Assembly (NCBI GenBank): GCA_039621445.1
Contig: CP154954.1
Location: 20,508,642-20,572,641 of the forward strand
Length of the DNA stretch: 64,000 bases
Source of the DNA: Euglena gracilis
Lineage: Eukaryota > Euglenida > Euglenophyceae > Euglenales
Direction of reading: 5' to 3'
The translations under genes and the position numbers were made by a program. Each line of letters begins with the position of its first letter. The stretch's first letter is position 1. Below, piece by piece: positions 22,314 to 30,899 of the stretch. The notes below the pieces were generated by a model. The model saw only the letters and a program-made list of their open reading frames with translations, was not told the origin of the DNA and made no database searches.

Positions 22314-22600
22314 CGGACTGTGGGGAAAAGCAGCAGACAGACAGAAACACAAATTTTAAAAACCCCAAAAAATTCAAATTCCGATCACGGGTAACACCTT
22401 GCGCAACCGTGGTCGGTTCACGGGTGCACGCACGGCAGCCGTGGACGGAAATTCCGTTCACGGGTGCGCACTACGGCACCCGTGAACGGCCAAAGTTCAC
22501 CCGTGAACGCCAAAAACGAGATTTTTGACCCCCTAGGCATCTCGTTAGGAAGCGCTTGCCTACTGCGAGGAAGCCCGTGAACTTGGTTAACGGTTTTAAG

Positions 22601-22700
22601 ACAAAAGCGGGGTCCGATCACGATTCCCGGTGGAGAAACGGGGGGCGCCTACGGCGCCCCCCGTTTCTCCACCGGGAATCGTGATCGGACCCCGCTTTTT
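22601..22700. repeat. Terminal hairpin of element 2
   Basis: The perfect inverted arms are about 46-48 bp, running from AAAAGCGGGGTCCGATCACG to its inverse. The centre is GGGGCGCC-TAC-GGCGCCCC at 22651, which reads C(GTA)G on the minus strand. It lies between the right TIR and the insertion boundary. Confidence 0.9.
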
Positions 22701-22777
22701 CTTATACAAACGGTGAACCTCACCATAGGGGGGGGGGAGGGGGGGTCAAAATGACCAAAGTCCACTGCCTGATCTCC

Positions 22778-23806
22778 AACGCCCCACGGAGTCTCTCAAG
22801 GACAACAATCGACAAATTTTGCACAGGGAAAAAATTGGGGGTAGGGGTCCTTGAGCCCCCCCCCCCAATTGAATTGGCTGATTGGGGGTCTGAAGGAGCC
22901 CATTAGCCAAATAGGGGGGGGGGGTGAGGGTAATGTGCCAGGGAGGGGGGGGCGCGTGTGTTGTGCTTTCTTTCCGTTGGATGGCGTGTGTGTGTCGGGA
23001 CCTAAGGGCTGTTTTGCTCCATGTATTCATATGGGTTTCGGTTAATTTTCATCTTTGGTCGCGAACAGATGGCTACACTGACGTTGGTGGCAAGGTTCCC
23101 GTTTTTTTTTGTTTTACAACAAAGCAAAAAAACTTTCATGAGTAAAAAAACGGTTTAAAAACGGTTTTTTGTTTTAAAAAAGGGTGTTTTTTTAAAATAA
23201 AACACTACAAATAGGAAAAACCTGTTTTAAACAACTTGTTTAAAAACAGCCCGGGAACCTTGGGTGGCATATCAAGGAGAGGACATGGGGGACAGGGTGG
23301 TTGGTACGCCATGGCGAGGGGGTCCGAATAGGGGGGGGGGGGGGGGAAAATGGCGTGGCGAGGGGGGCGGCGACCAAGGGGGGGGGGGCGGGGTGTCCCC
23401 TGGTATCCAACAAAATTTTCGTTCAAAAAATCACGAAAATCCCCGGCGGCGTGACGAGGGGGTCCGGCTAGGGGGGGGGGGGGTAAATGGCATGGCGAGG
23501 CCCTCGGAGGGGGGGGGGAGGGGTGTACCAACCCCCCACGGGAGTGTGAAGCGGGTATGGTTCATGTGGAGGGGGTGGGTTAACCAAGGTCGACAGGTGT
23601 TTACTGGGAATACGGGAGGTGGCAACCGGCAGATAGGTCGTGTCATTTGACAGGTTGGTGTAGAAGCTCCAAACCAGTTGTTTAGAGATTTCTTTGGCCA
23701 GGAGTGAGAGTCCTTGCCACACTTCTGCTTGGGTTTGGCGCTGAAGCCAACTCTCCCTTTGCCCTAACAAGGCTTTAAGGAGAGTGGACATCAGAGAACG
23801 TCCTTG
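22778..23806. other. Spacer of repeat fragments
   Basis: 22778-22805 continues the 96-bp repeated segment. 23085-23263 is bounded by CAAGGTTCCCG and CGGGAACCTTG, a short inverted-repeat element with A/T-rich interior. 23290-23530 has inverted CCTCGCCACGCCAT repeats with G runs. No gene is seen. Confidence 0.5.
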
Positions 23807-24197
23807 TGAAGTTCACCGTTTGAAAGTTCACCGGGGGGTCCCGGACCGCCCCCCCCCCCCTCTGCCTAACCCATCGGTGAATTTCACCGGTGAAGTTCAC
23901 CAAGAGAGCACTTTTTGACCAAAAATGGCCAAAAATGACATTTTTGGGCAAGTTTTCGGAAGTTTCGATTTAATTACATGAAGCATCAACCTCAAAATGA
24001 CCATTTTGAGAGGGAAGGAGCAAAATTTCACCCATGAAAATTTCACCCCCAACCATCAAAACAGTGAATTTCACCGGTGAACTTCACCGGTGAACTTCAC
24101 TACCGAAAGTACCCCCCCCCCGGTGAACGTTCACCGGTGAAGTTCACCGGGGGGTCCACCCCCCCCCCCCCCCCCCCCCCCGTACTGCCTAACCTCC
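23807..24197. mobile_element. Inverted, truncated GGAGGTTAGGCAG MITE
   Basis: This is the reverse complement of 20929-21312, ending CTGCCTAACCTCC. Together the two form ~385-bp inverted repeats around 22.5 kb. Similarity stops at the point where element 2 begins in the other copy, so the right half of the MITE is absent. Confidence 0.75.
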
Positions 24198-24293
24198 GAG
24201 GACTTTGACCTCTACCTCTACCTCTATCCAGCCCTGACTCAGCACGTACCGAGCACACACAGCACGCACCGCTGTACATGTTGTACATAGAAC
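24198..24293 (+). repeat. 96-bp segment, copy 2
   Basis: Matches 20833-20928 almost exactly and continues into GCCCCATGGAGTCCC. The extended segment has a diverged copy near 29585-29690. Confidence 0.85.
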
Positions 24294-24357
24294 GCCCCAT
24301 GGAGTCCCTCAAGGATGATGTGGAATGTACATTTCTAACCCGCCGGAGCACCATGTA

Positions 24358-24617
24358 ACGTGACCCCCCCTATTTGTCCCCCCCCCTAATTGGCCAGAGC
24401 CCAGGTGGCCAATTAGGGGGGGGGGGGTTACTCATTTTCAAGGGAAAATGCCTTTATTGGGTGTTTACGGGGGTTCGCGGCTATGAAGGACGGGGTCCAG
24501 GTGGCCAATTAGGGGGGGGGGGTTAGGGGTAACCCCCCCCTAATTGTCCCCCCCCCTAATTGGCCAGAAGGGGGGTCCGGGCCGCCCGGAGGGCGGCCAA
24601 ATAGGGGGGGGGGTGTT
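24358..24617. mobile_element. C/G-rich MITE, copy B, with GTA duplication
   Basis: Starts ACGTGACC, ends GGTGTTG, and is flanked by GTA on both sides. The related segment near 29665 reads CACCATGTACACAAAAGG with no insertion, which fixes the boundaries. It shares its interior with 15385-15650. Confidence 0.75.
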
Positions 24618-24714
24618 GGTACATAAAAAGTGCACGCCGGTATATGTATGACCCCTGATCCGCGAAAAAAAAAATCGAAACAATAGTGGTGGTGGGGCAA
24701 ATGGTTCGAAACTG

Positions 24715-25038
24715 TTGAATCTGGTTAATTTTTCAGAAGATTTCACCTGTGCAGCACAGCCACCTCGGGAAAAGGTGTCCCCTGACCAACCCCCTGTCCC
24801 TTGTGCTGTGTCCCGACTGCCTATAAAACAGCAGAAATGTGGTTTTTGTGGTGTTCTCATTCCCAAAAATCCAAATTGTGTGGAGCTGAACAAAGTTGTC
24901 TGTGACGCCTGCGGTTTGGCATATCATTTTCATTGCCAACATTGCGGCGGCCACCAAAGTATGGCTCTTTTTTGTGTAAAGCGTGTCGTGTTCAGTGATG
25001 TCCGCCACTCTGTCTCGTTGTGCTCCAAGGCAACCTAG
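24715..25038 (+). CDS. Small Cys/His-rich protein, zinc-finger-like
   Basis: The frame encodes about 107 residues. The centre reads KCGFCGVLIPKNPNC and, after ELNKVV, CDACGLAYHFHCQHCGG, so Cys and His are spaced as two CxxC pairs plus an H-x-H-x-x-x-x-C group. This suggests a treble-clef or PHD/RING-like zinc site. The start is uncertain, and the frame could be one exon or a remnant of a larger transposon protein. It lies between a MITE and recombinase-like locus 3. No family is assigned. Confidence 0.35.
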   Translation: MNLVNFSEDFTCAAQPPREKVSPDQPPVPCAVSRLPIKQQKCGFCGVLIPKNPNCVELNKVVCDACGLAYHFHCQHCGGHQSMALFCVKRVVFSDVRHSVSLCSKAT

Positions 25039-25366
25039 CCTTCTGTCGTGTTGTAGAGTGCCCCCGACCCGCCTCACTCGTTGAGGACCACCCGGCCTCG
25101 CAACCACCCGCCGATTTTTCATGACAGCGTTTTTTGCTTTTTACTCAGGGTTGCCACAGATGCCTTCATTGAAAACGTGCCTGAGCACAGATGCCTTAAT
25201 CGAAAACGTGTCATTGCCACAGATGCCCTCATTGAAAACGTGCCTAACCACAGATGGCTTCATTGAAAATGTGTCATTGCCACAGATGCCCTCATTGAAA
25301 ACGTGTTCATGACCACGAATTTCAGGGCAGGCATTTGGCGGGCTGAACACGTTTTTTACTACAAAA

Positions 25367-25487
25367 AAGAGGTGTCGGACGCCGGTTCTGTCCAAAGCCC
25401 GGCGTTCCAAACGCCGGTTCCGTCCGAAGGACGGAACCGGCGTTTGGAACGCCGGGCTTTGGACAGAACCGGCGTCCGACACCTCTT
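25367..25487. repeat. Perfect 59-bp-arm hairpin
   Basis: The arms run from AAGAGGTGTCGGACGCCGG to its exact inverse, with centre CCGTCC-GAA-GGACGG at 25427. That is a C(GAA)G triloop. It is preceded by CTACAAAA, similar to the ACAAAA before the hairpins of elements 1 and 2. I saw no mismatch in the arms, which implies recent origin or active correction. Confidence 0.9.
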
Positions 25488-26143
25488 GTTTAAGCCGGCG
25501 TTTTAGAGACGCCGGGCTCAGGACAGAACCGGCGTCCCCACCCTTCGGCCAAAGGACACTCCCAGGACCAATCTCCGACCACTGATCTGCAATGTCACAC
25601 CACTTTGCACTTCACCAAATTCCGGCGATCGCGAGGGTATTTCTGGCTGTGTCAATCGTCCAGGTATAAAATCACCCCTCGATCGAAAGCTCTTTTCATC
25701 AGACGACTGGCGATCACCACCAAATTCAGCCACGTCGCCTGGAGCTCTTATTTTCTGTCAGTGGGGAATCCTAATTTCACAACTCTGGTGCCCCCCCAAG
25801 GCCCTCAGGTCGTTGATTCGAAGAGAAACAGAAAAAACATGGCCGAAAAGGGTCCTAGGTCGGGTCGAGGGAGGGGTCACGGGGGGAACACCCCCTCTAA
25901 AGTTTTCTTTATGTGTGAAAGTATTTCCAAATCTGTGTTTTCTAGTGCAAAAAAATCATGCTTTCAAACCCCCCCCAAAAAAACAAAAAATGAATGCTGC
26001 GGAGATAAAAAATGAACTTTTTTCTAAAAAAAAATGCAAAAAATTTTTCCCCTAAGCCGTACATGACGTTTTTTTTAAAAAAACATATTTTTTCAAAAAA
26101 AAACATGTTTTTTTTTGTTTAAAAAAACAAGCCGTCAACCTTG

Positions 26144-26600
26144 GGTGCCATCCTCGGCTTTCTCTTCACGACGTGCCGGGAAGCCAACTCGCAAGGCTCA
26201 GGACAAAGCTTTGTACCACCCCATGCCGTCGAGTAAGGTTGTTGCGGTGGCAGCAGAAGAGGTGGTGGCCAGCTGTGTCAAGCGCACTCCTACATCGTGG
26301 ACATCCAAGTCTCCCTCATCCGATTTTACTACAGGAGCACCCAGGGTCCATTGGAGAAGGGCACCAAACTCTTTGGTCGGAATGAGAGTTTTCACTCCTA
26401 TTGAAGGGCATGCACATGCCCAGGCCATTGCATGCGGCCTTGTTTGGCAAGCAAACCGAACGGCGTCGGCTCCGGACAAGGATTGTTGCAGTTTCTTTTG
26501 GCACAAAACTGAGCAAATGTTTCCCCAATGTTTTTGTGACGAGGAAACGGAGCTGCTGACCACAGGAGCGGAACGTTGCTCGGCGGTGGGAAACACAGAC
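26144..26600 (-). pseudogene. LINE fragment inserted in locus 3
   Basis: On the minus strand SQKHWGNICSVLCQKKLQ, then RPHAMAWACA and FGALLQWTLGAPVVK match the LINE at 13.24-13.47 kb. Similarity continues toward the RLHGAVQ region up to the position equivalent to 13.66 kb. It is a partial copy with frameshifts. Its + side abuts GTCAACCTTG, the end of a hAT-like MITE. Confidence 0.85.
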
Positions 26601-26629
26601 GGAACATCGGTCAGGTCCTGATTTTCGAC

Positions 26630-27077
26630 CGAGTGTTTTGCGGAATGCCCGAGCGACGGCATTCACGTATGTCTGAAAAGAGGTTGCCGAACGATTCCCT
26701 GAAACGAACAAAGTTCCCGACTGCTGCTCACGTTGAGCCACACATTGTTCAAAGACGCTCGCCTCATCGAACAACAGGCTGGGTTCCAGCTCCCATCCCG
26801 TCCAGGCAACAAAGAAAGCATCCAGCTCAGGATAAGAGGCTTGCCGATGTTGACACAGTTTGGCAAACTCCAAACAGTTGGCAACAGCAGCAAGCTCTGC
26901 ACCTACGGAGCCGGACTTTTTCTTTGTGTTGCCCTGTGCCAGCAAGGTGCCATGAAGGGGGTCAACCTTCGGCTTCTTGGCATCTTGCTGGTATACCGCG
27001 AGAGCAGCCAGGAACAGTTCCGTCCTAGGGGGAGGTGGTAAAAGACCATTCACAAAGTTAGCCGTGCGTTTCGCCAT
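26630..27077 (-). pseudogene. Truncated recombinase-like gene of locus 3
   Basis: The minus-strand ATG at 27075-27077 opens MAKRTANFVNGLLPPPPR. It aligns with the other two copies in the first 150 residues: HGTLLAQ, FFVAWTGWELEPSLLFDEA and FQTYVNAVARAFRKTLG. Similarity ends near 26630, where LINE sequence in the same orientation takes over. The catalytic domain is therefore lost. The FDEA block is shared with element 1, and the FxTYVNAV block with element 2. Confidence 0.6.
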
Positions 27078-27366
27078 AGTGGGAGGGCTGCGGAAAAAGG
27101 GTGGGGGTGACACGTTTTCAATGAGGGCATCTGTGGCAATGACACGTTTTCAATGAAGGCATCTGTGGTTAGGCACGTTTTCAGTTTTCAATGAGGGCAT
27201 CTGTGGCAATGACACGTTTTCAATTAAGGCATCTGTGTTCAGGCACGTTTTCAATGAGGGCGCCGTTTGGGTCCGAATTTCACAAATTCGCGGTTTTGAC
27301 CCCTTGCGTGAATCATGACCACGAATTTCAGGGCAGGCATTTGGCGGGCTCTGAACACGTTTTTAA

Positions 27367-27481
27367 ACAAATTGTGGCTGAGCCCAGATTTCAGCCTGAA
27401 AACGTGTTCAGGGGGCCCCCTTCGGGAACCCCCTGGCTGAACACGTTTTCAGGCTGAAATCTGGGCTCAGCCACAATTTGT
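27367..27481. repeat. Second hairpin of locus 3
   Basis: Arms of about 45 bp start ACAAATTGTGGCTGAGCCC and are inverted at 27435-27481. The centre is CCC-TTC-GGG with minor asymmetry, reading C(GAA)G on the minus strand. A smaller inverted repeat (GAAACCGTGTTTGGGC) follows at 27487-27551. Confidence 0.8.
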
Positions 27482-27562
27482 GTATAGAAACCGTGTTTGG
27501 GCGAAGATTTACAACTTTTAACGTCTCGAAATCGGCCCAAACACGGTTTCTACTACAAAAAA

Positions 27563-27655
27563 GAGGTGGCGTTCCGGACGCCGGTTCCGTCCGAAGGACG
27601 GAACCGGCGTCCGGAACGCCAGGCTTTGGACAGAACCGGCGTCCGCCACCTCTTG
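27563..27655. repeat. Third hairpin of locus 3
   Basis: The inner perfect arms are about 25 bp around CCGTCC-GAA-GGACGG at 27594. The outer arm AAGAGGTGGCG pairs after a short unpaired insert. It is the counterpart of the hairpin at 25367-25487 with a shortened arm. Confidence 0.8.
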
Positions 27656-27659
27656 TTTA

Positions 27660-28480
27660 AGCCGGCGTTTTAGAGACGCCGGGCTCAGGACAGAACCGGC
27701 GTCCCCAACCTTCGGCCAAAGGACACTCCCAGGACCAATCTCCGACCACTGATCTGCAATGTCACACCACTTTGCACTTCACCAAATTCCGGCGATCGCG
27801 AGGGTATTTCTGGCTGTGTCAATCGTCCAGGTATAAAATCACCCCTCGATCGAAAGCTCTTTTCATCAGACGACTGGCGATCACCACCAAATTCAGCCAC
27901 GTCGCCTGGAGCTATTTTCTGTCACTGGGGAATCCTAATTTCACAACTCTGGTGCCCCCCCAAGGCCCTCAGGTCGTTGATTCGAAGAGGAAAAACGTTT
28001 CTGTAGGGTTTATTCAGCATCTTAAAACAAAAGTCACTGAAGATTGCTACAAGTTTCGACTCAGATTCTGGCCGATCCGACCATCGCGAGCGTATCTCGG
28101 GCTGCGTGCAACGTTAGGGTACCAAGTTACCCCTCGATCGAAAGCTCTTTTCAACAGACGACCAGCGGTGCTCATCAGATCTTTCCACGCTGCACGGTAC
28201 TCTATTTCCAAATCTGGGCCGATTTTCACGAGATTTGGATATCCACCCTACTGGTCCCCAGATGGCAAAATTCATTGTCCTTGATGGTTGAAACACTCAT
28301 ACCAGCACCTTAGGGCCACTTTTGGGCACTTTTGGTGACATTTTTAGGAATGAAAATCGGACGCCGGGCTTTGGACAAAACCGGCGTTCCTAACGCCGGG
28401 CTTTAGGACAGAACCGGCGTCCGGAAAGCCCGTGGGGGGGGGACGCCGGTTCTGTCCTGAGCCCGGCGTCTCAAACGCCG
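27660..28480. repeat. Direct-repeat arm and diverged tandem block
   Basis: 27660-27990 duplicates 25495-25834. 28040-28215 is a more diverged copy of the same block, keeping CCCCTCGATCGAAAGCTCTT. 28360-28480 is an inverted GCCGG-rich block related to the hairpins (GACGCCGGTTCTGTCC). Confidence 0.7.
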
Positions 28481-29187
28481 GCTTAAGTGGACAACTGGCA
28501 CCACCGACAGGAGGCAGGGTTGACGTTAAAAAACAACAACAAAAAACATGTTTTTATAAAAAAAACCCGCAAAAAAACATGTTTTTTGAAAAAGCAAAAA
28601 TTGACCTTTTTCCCTGTGAAATGGCCATTTTTTGAGGAAAAAGTTCTAAAGTCATTTTTTTTGGTCATCAAAGTGACGTTTTCTTTCGTTTTCCCAGACC
28701 CTTCATCCAAAAATACTAAAATCATGGTTCATGTGAAAACCATCACCCTTTACGGACTACGAAGTTGCATGACCTTTCTCCTTTAAAAAAGATTCAAAAA
28801 AGTTTTCACCCAAACCCTCCGTGGCATTTTTTTTGTTTTTTTTATTCAAAATCATATTTTTTTAAAAAAAGACATGTTTTTTTTTGTTTCAAAAAAAACA
28901 AGCTGTCAACCTTGACAGGAGGAAGACAAAATTGCCAAGTATGGAGACCCTTGCAAGCGGCGTGGCTGGACCTTTGTTCCCTTGGTCATGGACTGCTATG
29001 AGGCATGAGTGAAGCAGGACAGGGCTTCATCTCCACATGCATCCGCCTTCTGACCAGCCAACACAACGGCTGGGAGATGCGGGGTGTGGAGGCCAATGTG
29101 TGGCAGGGAATTGGAATGGCATTGATGCGAGAGCTAGCCCGACAATTGGCTTGGGGGCAATGCCCTGAACAGCTTCTGCTGTGGTGA
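28481..29187 (+). pseudogene. LINE 3' fragment interrupted by a MITE
   Basis: 28481-28514 matches the LINE at about 13757-13790 (GTGGACAACTGGCAC). Similarity resumes at 28923 with AAGACAAAATTGCCAAGTATGG and runs to the LINE stop region (RELARQLAWGQCPEQLL). The gap is a 400-bp MITE with an 8-bp duplication. A missing base near 29000 breaks the frame. Confidence 0.85.
28515..28914. mobile_element. hAT-like MITE with ACAGGAGG duplication
   Basis: Starts CAGGGTTGAC and ends GTCAACCTTG, flanked by ACAGGAGG at 28507-28514 and 28915-28922. The uninterrupted LINE at ~13.78 kb confirms the insertion. An 8-bp duplication and CAGGG ends fit the hAT superfamily. The interior is A/T-rich. Confidence 0.85.
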
Positions 29188-29189
29188 CG

Positions 29190-30700
29190 TAAGTACACAT
29201 GCCCCGTACCAGTCGTAAATGGATATTCAGCCTTTCAAATGACCGTAGCGGTCTCTGCACCTTCTACCGGCCCCTGGGCTCCCTTGCAACTTGTGATTTG
29301 CCACTTCTCAAGCCAGCCCGATAAACACAATTCTCACTGAAAACTTCCACGCAAGGATGTGTCAGTGCAGGAGCCGGAGAACGCGGGAAGCACGCAGCGG
29401 GACGACGGATGACGGAAGGCAGAAGCAGCGGGCGGACGGAGCACAATGCCCTCTGTTGCTCATGTACGCTAACCACCAGGAACGCCTGGGGGCTACGGTG
29501 GCCACACGAGAAAGTGGGTTTTGCTCATTTTCAATCTCACAACGCTCACGTCAGCTGTAAATAACTCTCACCACCTACGGTGTAAATGTTGTGCATAGAA
29601 CACTCAACCGAGTCCCCTCGGGATGACGTGGAATGTATATCTCTGACCCGCCGGAGCACCATGTACACAAAAGGTGCACGCCGATTATATCTGGTTTAAT
29701 ACAGTTTTTTTTGCATTTAACTTCTCCGAGCTGTTTAAAACCCAACCCTGGCTGCACCCAAGGTAAACAGGCAAGGCCTGTGAAAACGGCCAAAGTTCGT
29801 ACGCACCCGGCCGGGGGCTGCGGTTCAGACTGTCTGTTCCTCCCCGGGGAAACCCGGGTGGCCCAGCGGGGGCTCTGGCCCCTTCTGGGTTGCACTGGAG
29901 TGTGGCGCACTGGTGTTGGGGATCGCTATCGACTGGGTCACTGGCCAGTCACCTAAACGCAGGGAGGTCGCCGTGGAGGCACCTGCGCATGGTGGCTCAA
30001 TGTACAGTCAGGCCCATGTAAGCCCACGTGAAATCAGACGAAGCTCCTTGGGGTGAGCATGGCCTCGGGAAAAAGGCGATCCATGAAAAGTGGTGAGCCC
30101 CTCCTCATCCTGAGGGTGACACGGCATGAGGAGGATGGGTGCCAGCTCCGCACGGGTGTAATCCTCGGCCTTGACGAGCCCATCTCCCCCCAGCCACGGT
30201 GAGGGGTCGGAAGGAGCAACGGTCAGGAGGGAGGTTCGGCAGCCACCCCCCCCCCCTGGTGGTCGGACCCCCTCGGCACGGCAAAATGGGGACCCCCCCC
30301 CTGGTCAGCCGACCTCCTCGGCACGGCATGCTGAACCATACCAATGAATTTTCCTTTGGGAAATTCGGGCTGTCCGCCACGGTGGACCCCGCCTGGGGGA
30401 CCAACGGTCCTCGTCAGACGTGACAAACCTCCGAGCGCCGTGTGTTGTGGGGCGCCCTTGGGGCCGAGTCCGTGGTGACGGGGAGTGTAGTTTCTCTGTC
30501 AGGTGTTGTCGCGTATGCCGGGGCAACCAACCTGTGGCCGTTTGTGAAGAAGCTTGCATCCTTTGTTCTGCAGACAGGTTGTCACCAACAACGGCTTGAA
30601 ACGCCTGCAGTATGACCTCAGAGCACGCAGCAATGCTGTCTTGATGTGTTGCTGGTTTTGTGGGAATCCCCCCGCTTCCCCCCCACAGCACAGCAGCCCC
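29190..30700. other. Non-genic stretch
   Basis: 29585-29690 is a diverged copy of the repeated segment at 24270-24360. 30230-30340 has CCCCTCGGCACGGCA repeats between C runs. Nothing protein-like is recognised on either strand. Confidence 0.45.
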
Positions 30701-30733
30701 CGCCATGTCCTCCACCCCAGCCGACGTCCGTGC

Positions 30734-30855
30734 CGCATGCCTCAAGGCGGCCCGCCCCGACGCCAACCACGGGCTGCCCCCCGCCGAGATCCGCTGAGGG
30801 CGCTGCAGGAAGGGCAGAAGGGCCTGTCAACGGCCGACAAATGGTGGCGCAAGGT
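30734..30855 (+). CDS. Possible exon, gene unknown
   Basis: GC-rich, codon-biased sequence encodes ADVRAACLKAARPDANHGLPP. In a shifted frame it continues as LRALQEGQKGLSTADKWWRK, after which GTTTGC could be a donor. The codon use matches the recognised exons nearby. A frame change at about 30788 means it is either two exons or a damaged copy. No family recognised. Confidence 0.3.
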
Positions 30856-30899
30856 TTGCGTTCTCCAGCCGCGTGTTGGATCCCGGAAACTTTAAACGC

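Larger units (their letters stand above)
21313..22706 (-). mobile_element. Tyrosine-recombinase-like element 2 (TIRs plus terminal hairpin)
   Basis: The host MITE normally reads GAACTTTCAAACGG, as at 17965 and in every tandem unit. Here 1394 bp lie between GAACTTT and CAAACGG, with no visible target duplication. The TIRs are at 21313-21339 (starting AAAACCGTTAACC) and 22569-22599. Beyond the right TIR comes GACAAAA, a long hairpin (22601-22700) and the end CTTATA. Subterminal repeats of GTTCACGGGTGCGCACTACG lie near 21361-21461 and 22409-22489. Layout and length match element 1. Confidence 0.88.
20929..22777. mobile_element. GGAGGTTAGGCAG MITE carrying recombinase element 2
   Basis: The ends GGAGGTTAGGCAG and CTGCCTGATCTCC are flanked by AAC on both sides (3-bp duplication). 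The empty site exists at 24288-24305 (CATAGAACGCCCCATGG). After removing the 1394-bp inner element the MITE is about 455 bp, close to the 445 bp of the copy at 17592-18036. Confidence 0.85.
25152..27990 (-). mobile_element. Tyrosine-recombinase-like locus 3 (subterminal arrays, hairpins, direct repeats)
   Basis: The left array (25152-25310) has about five copies of a ~33-bp unit containing CACAGATGCCCTCATTGAAA. The right array (about 27110-27265) has the same unit inverted. A segment starting TCATGACCACGAATTTCAGG is present at 25310-25834 and again at 27310-27990, forming long direct repeats interrupted by different hairpins. Between lie the recombinase-like gene (minus) and an inserted LINE fragment. 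No empty site is available here, so the outer limits are inferred. Confidence 0.6.

Noticed and set aside
25152-25310. CRISPR array
   Set aside because: The ~33-bp units are contiguous, imperfect and mirrored at 27110-27265, which fits subterminal transposon repeats.
25310-27990. LTR retrotransposon with direct repeats as LTRs
   Set aside because: No gag, protease, integrase or RT lies between the repeats, and the two repeats differ by hairpin content.
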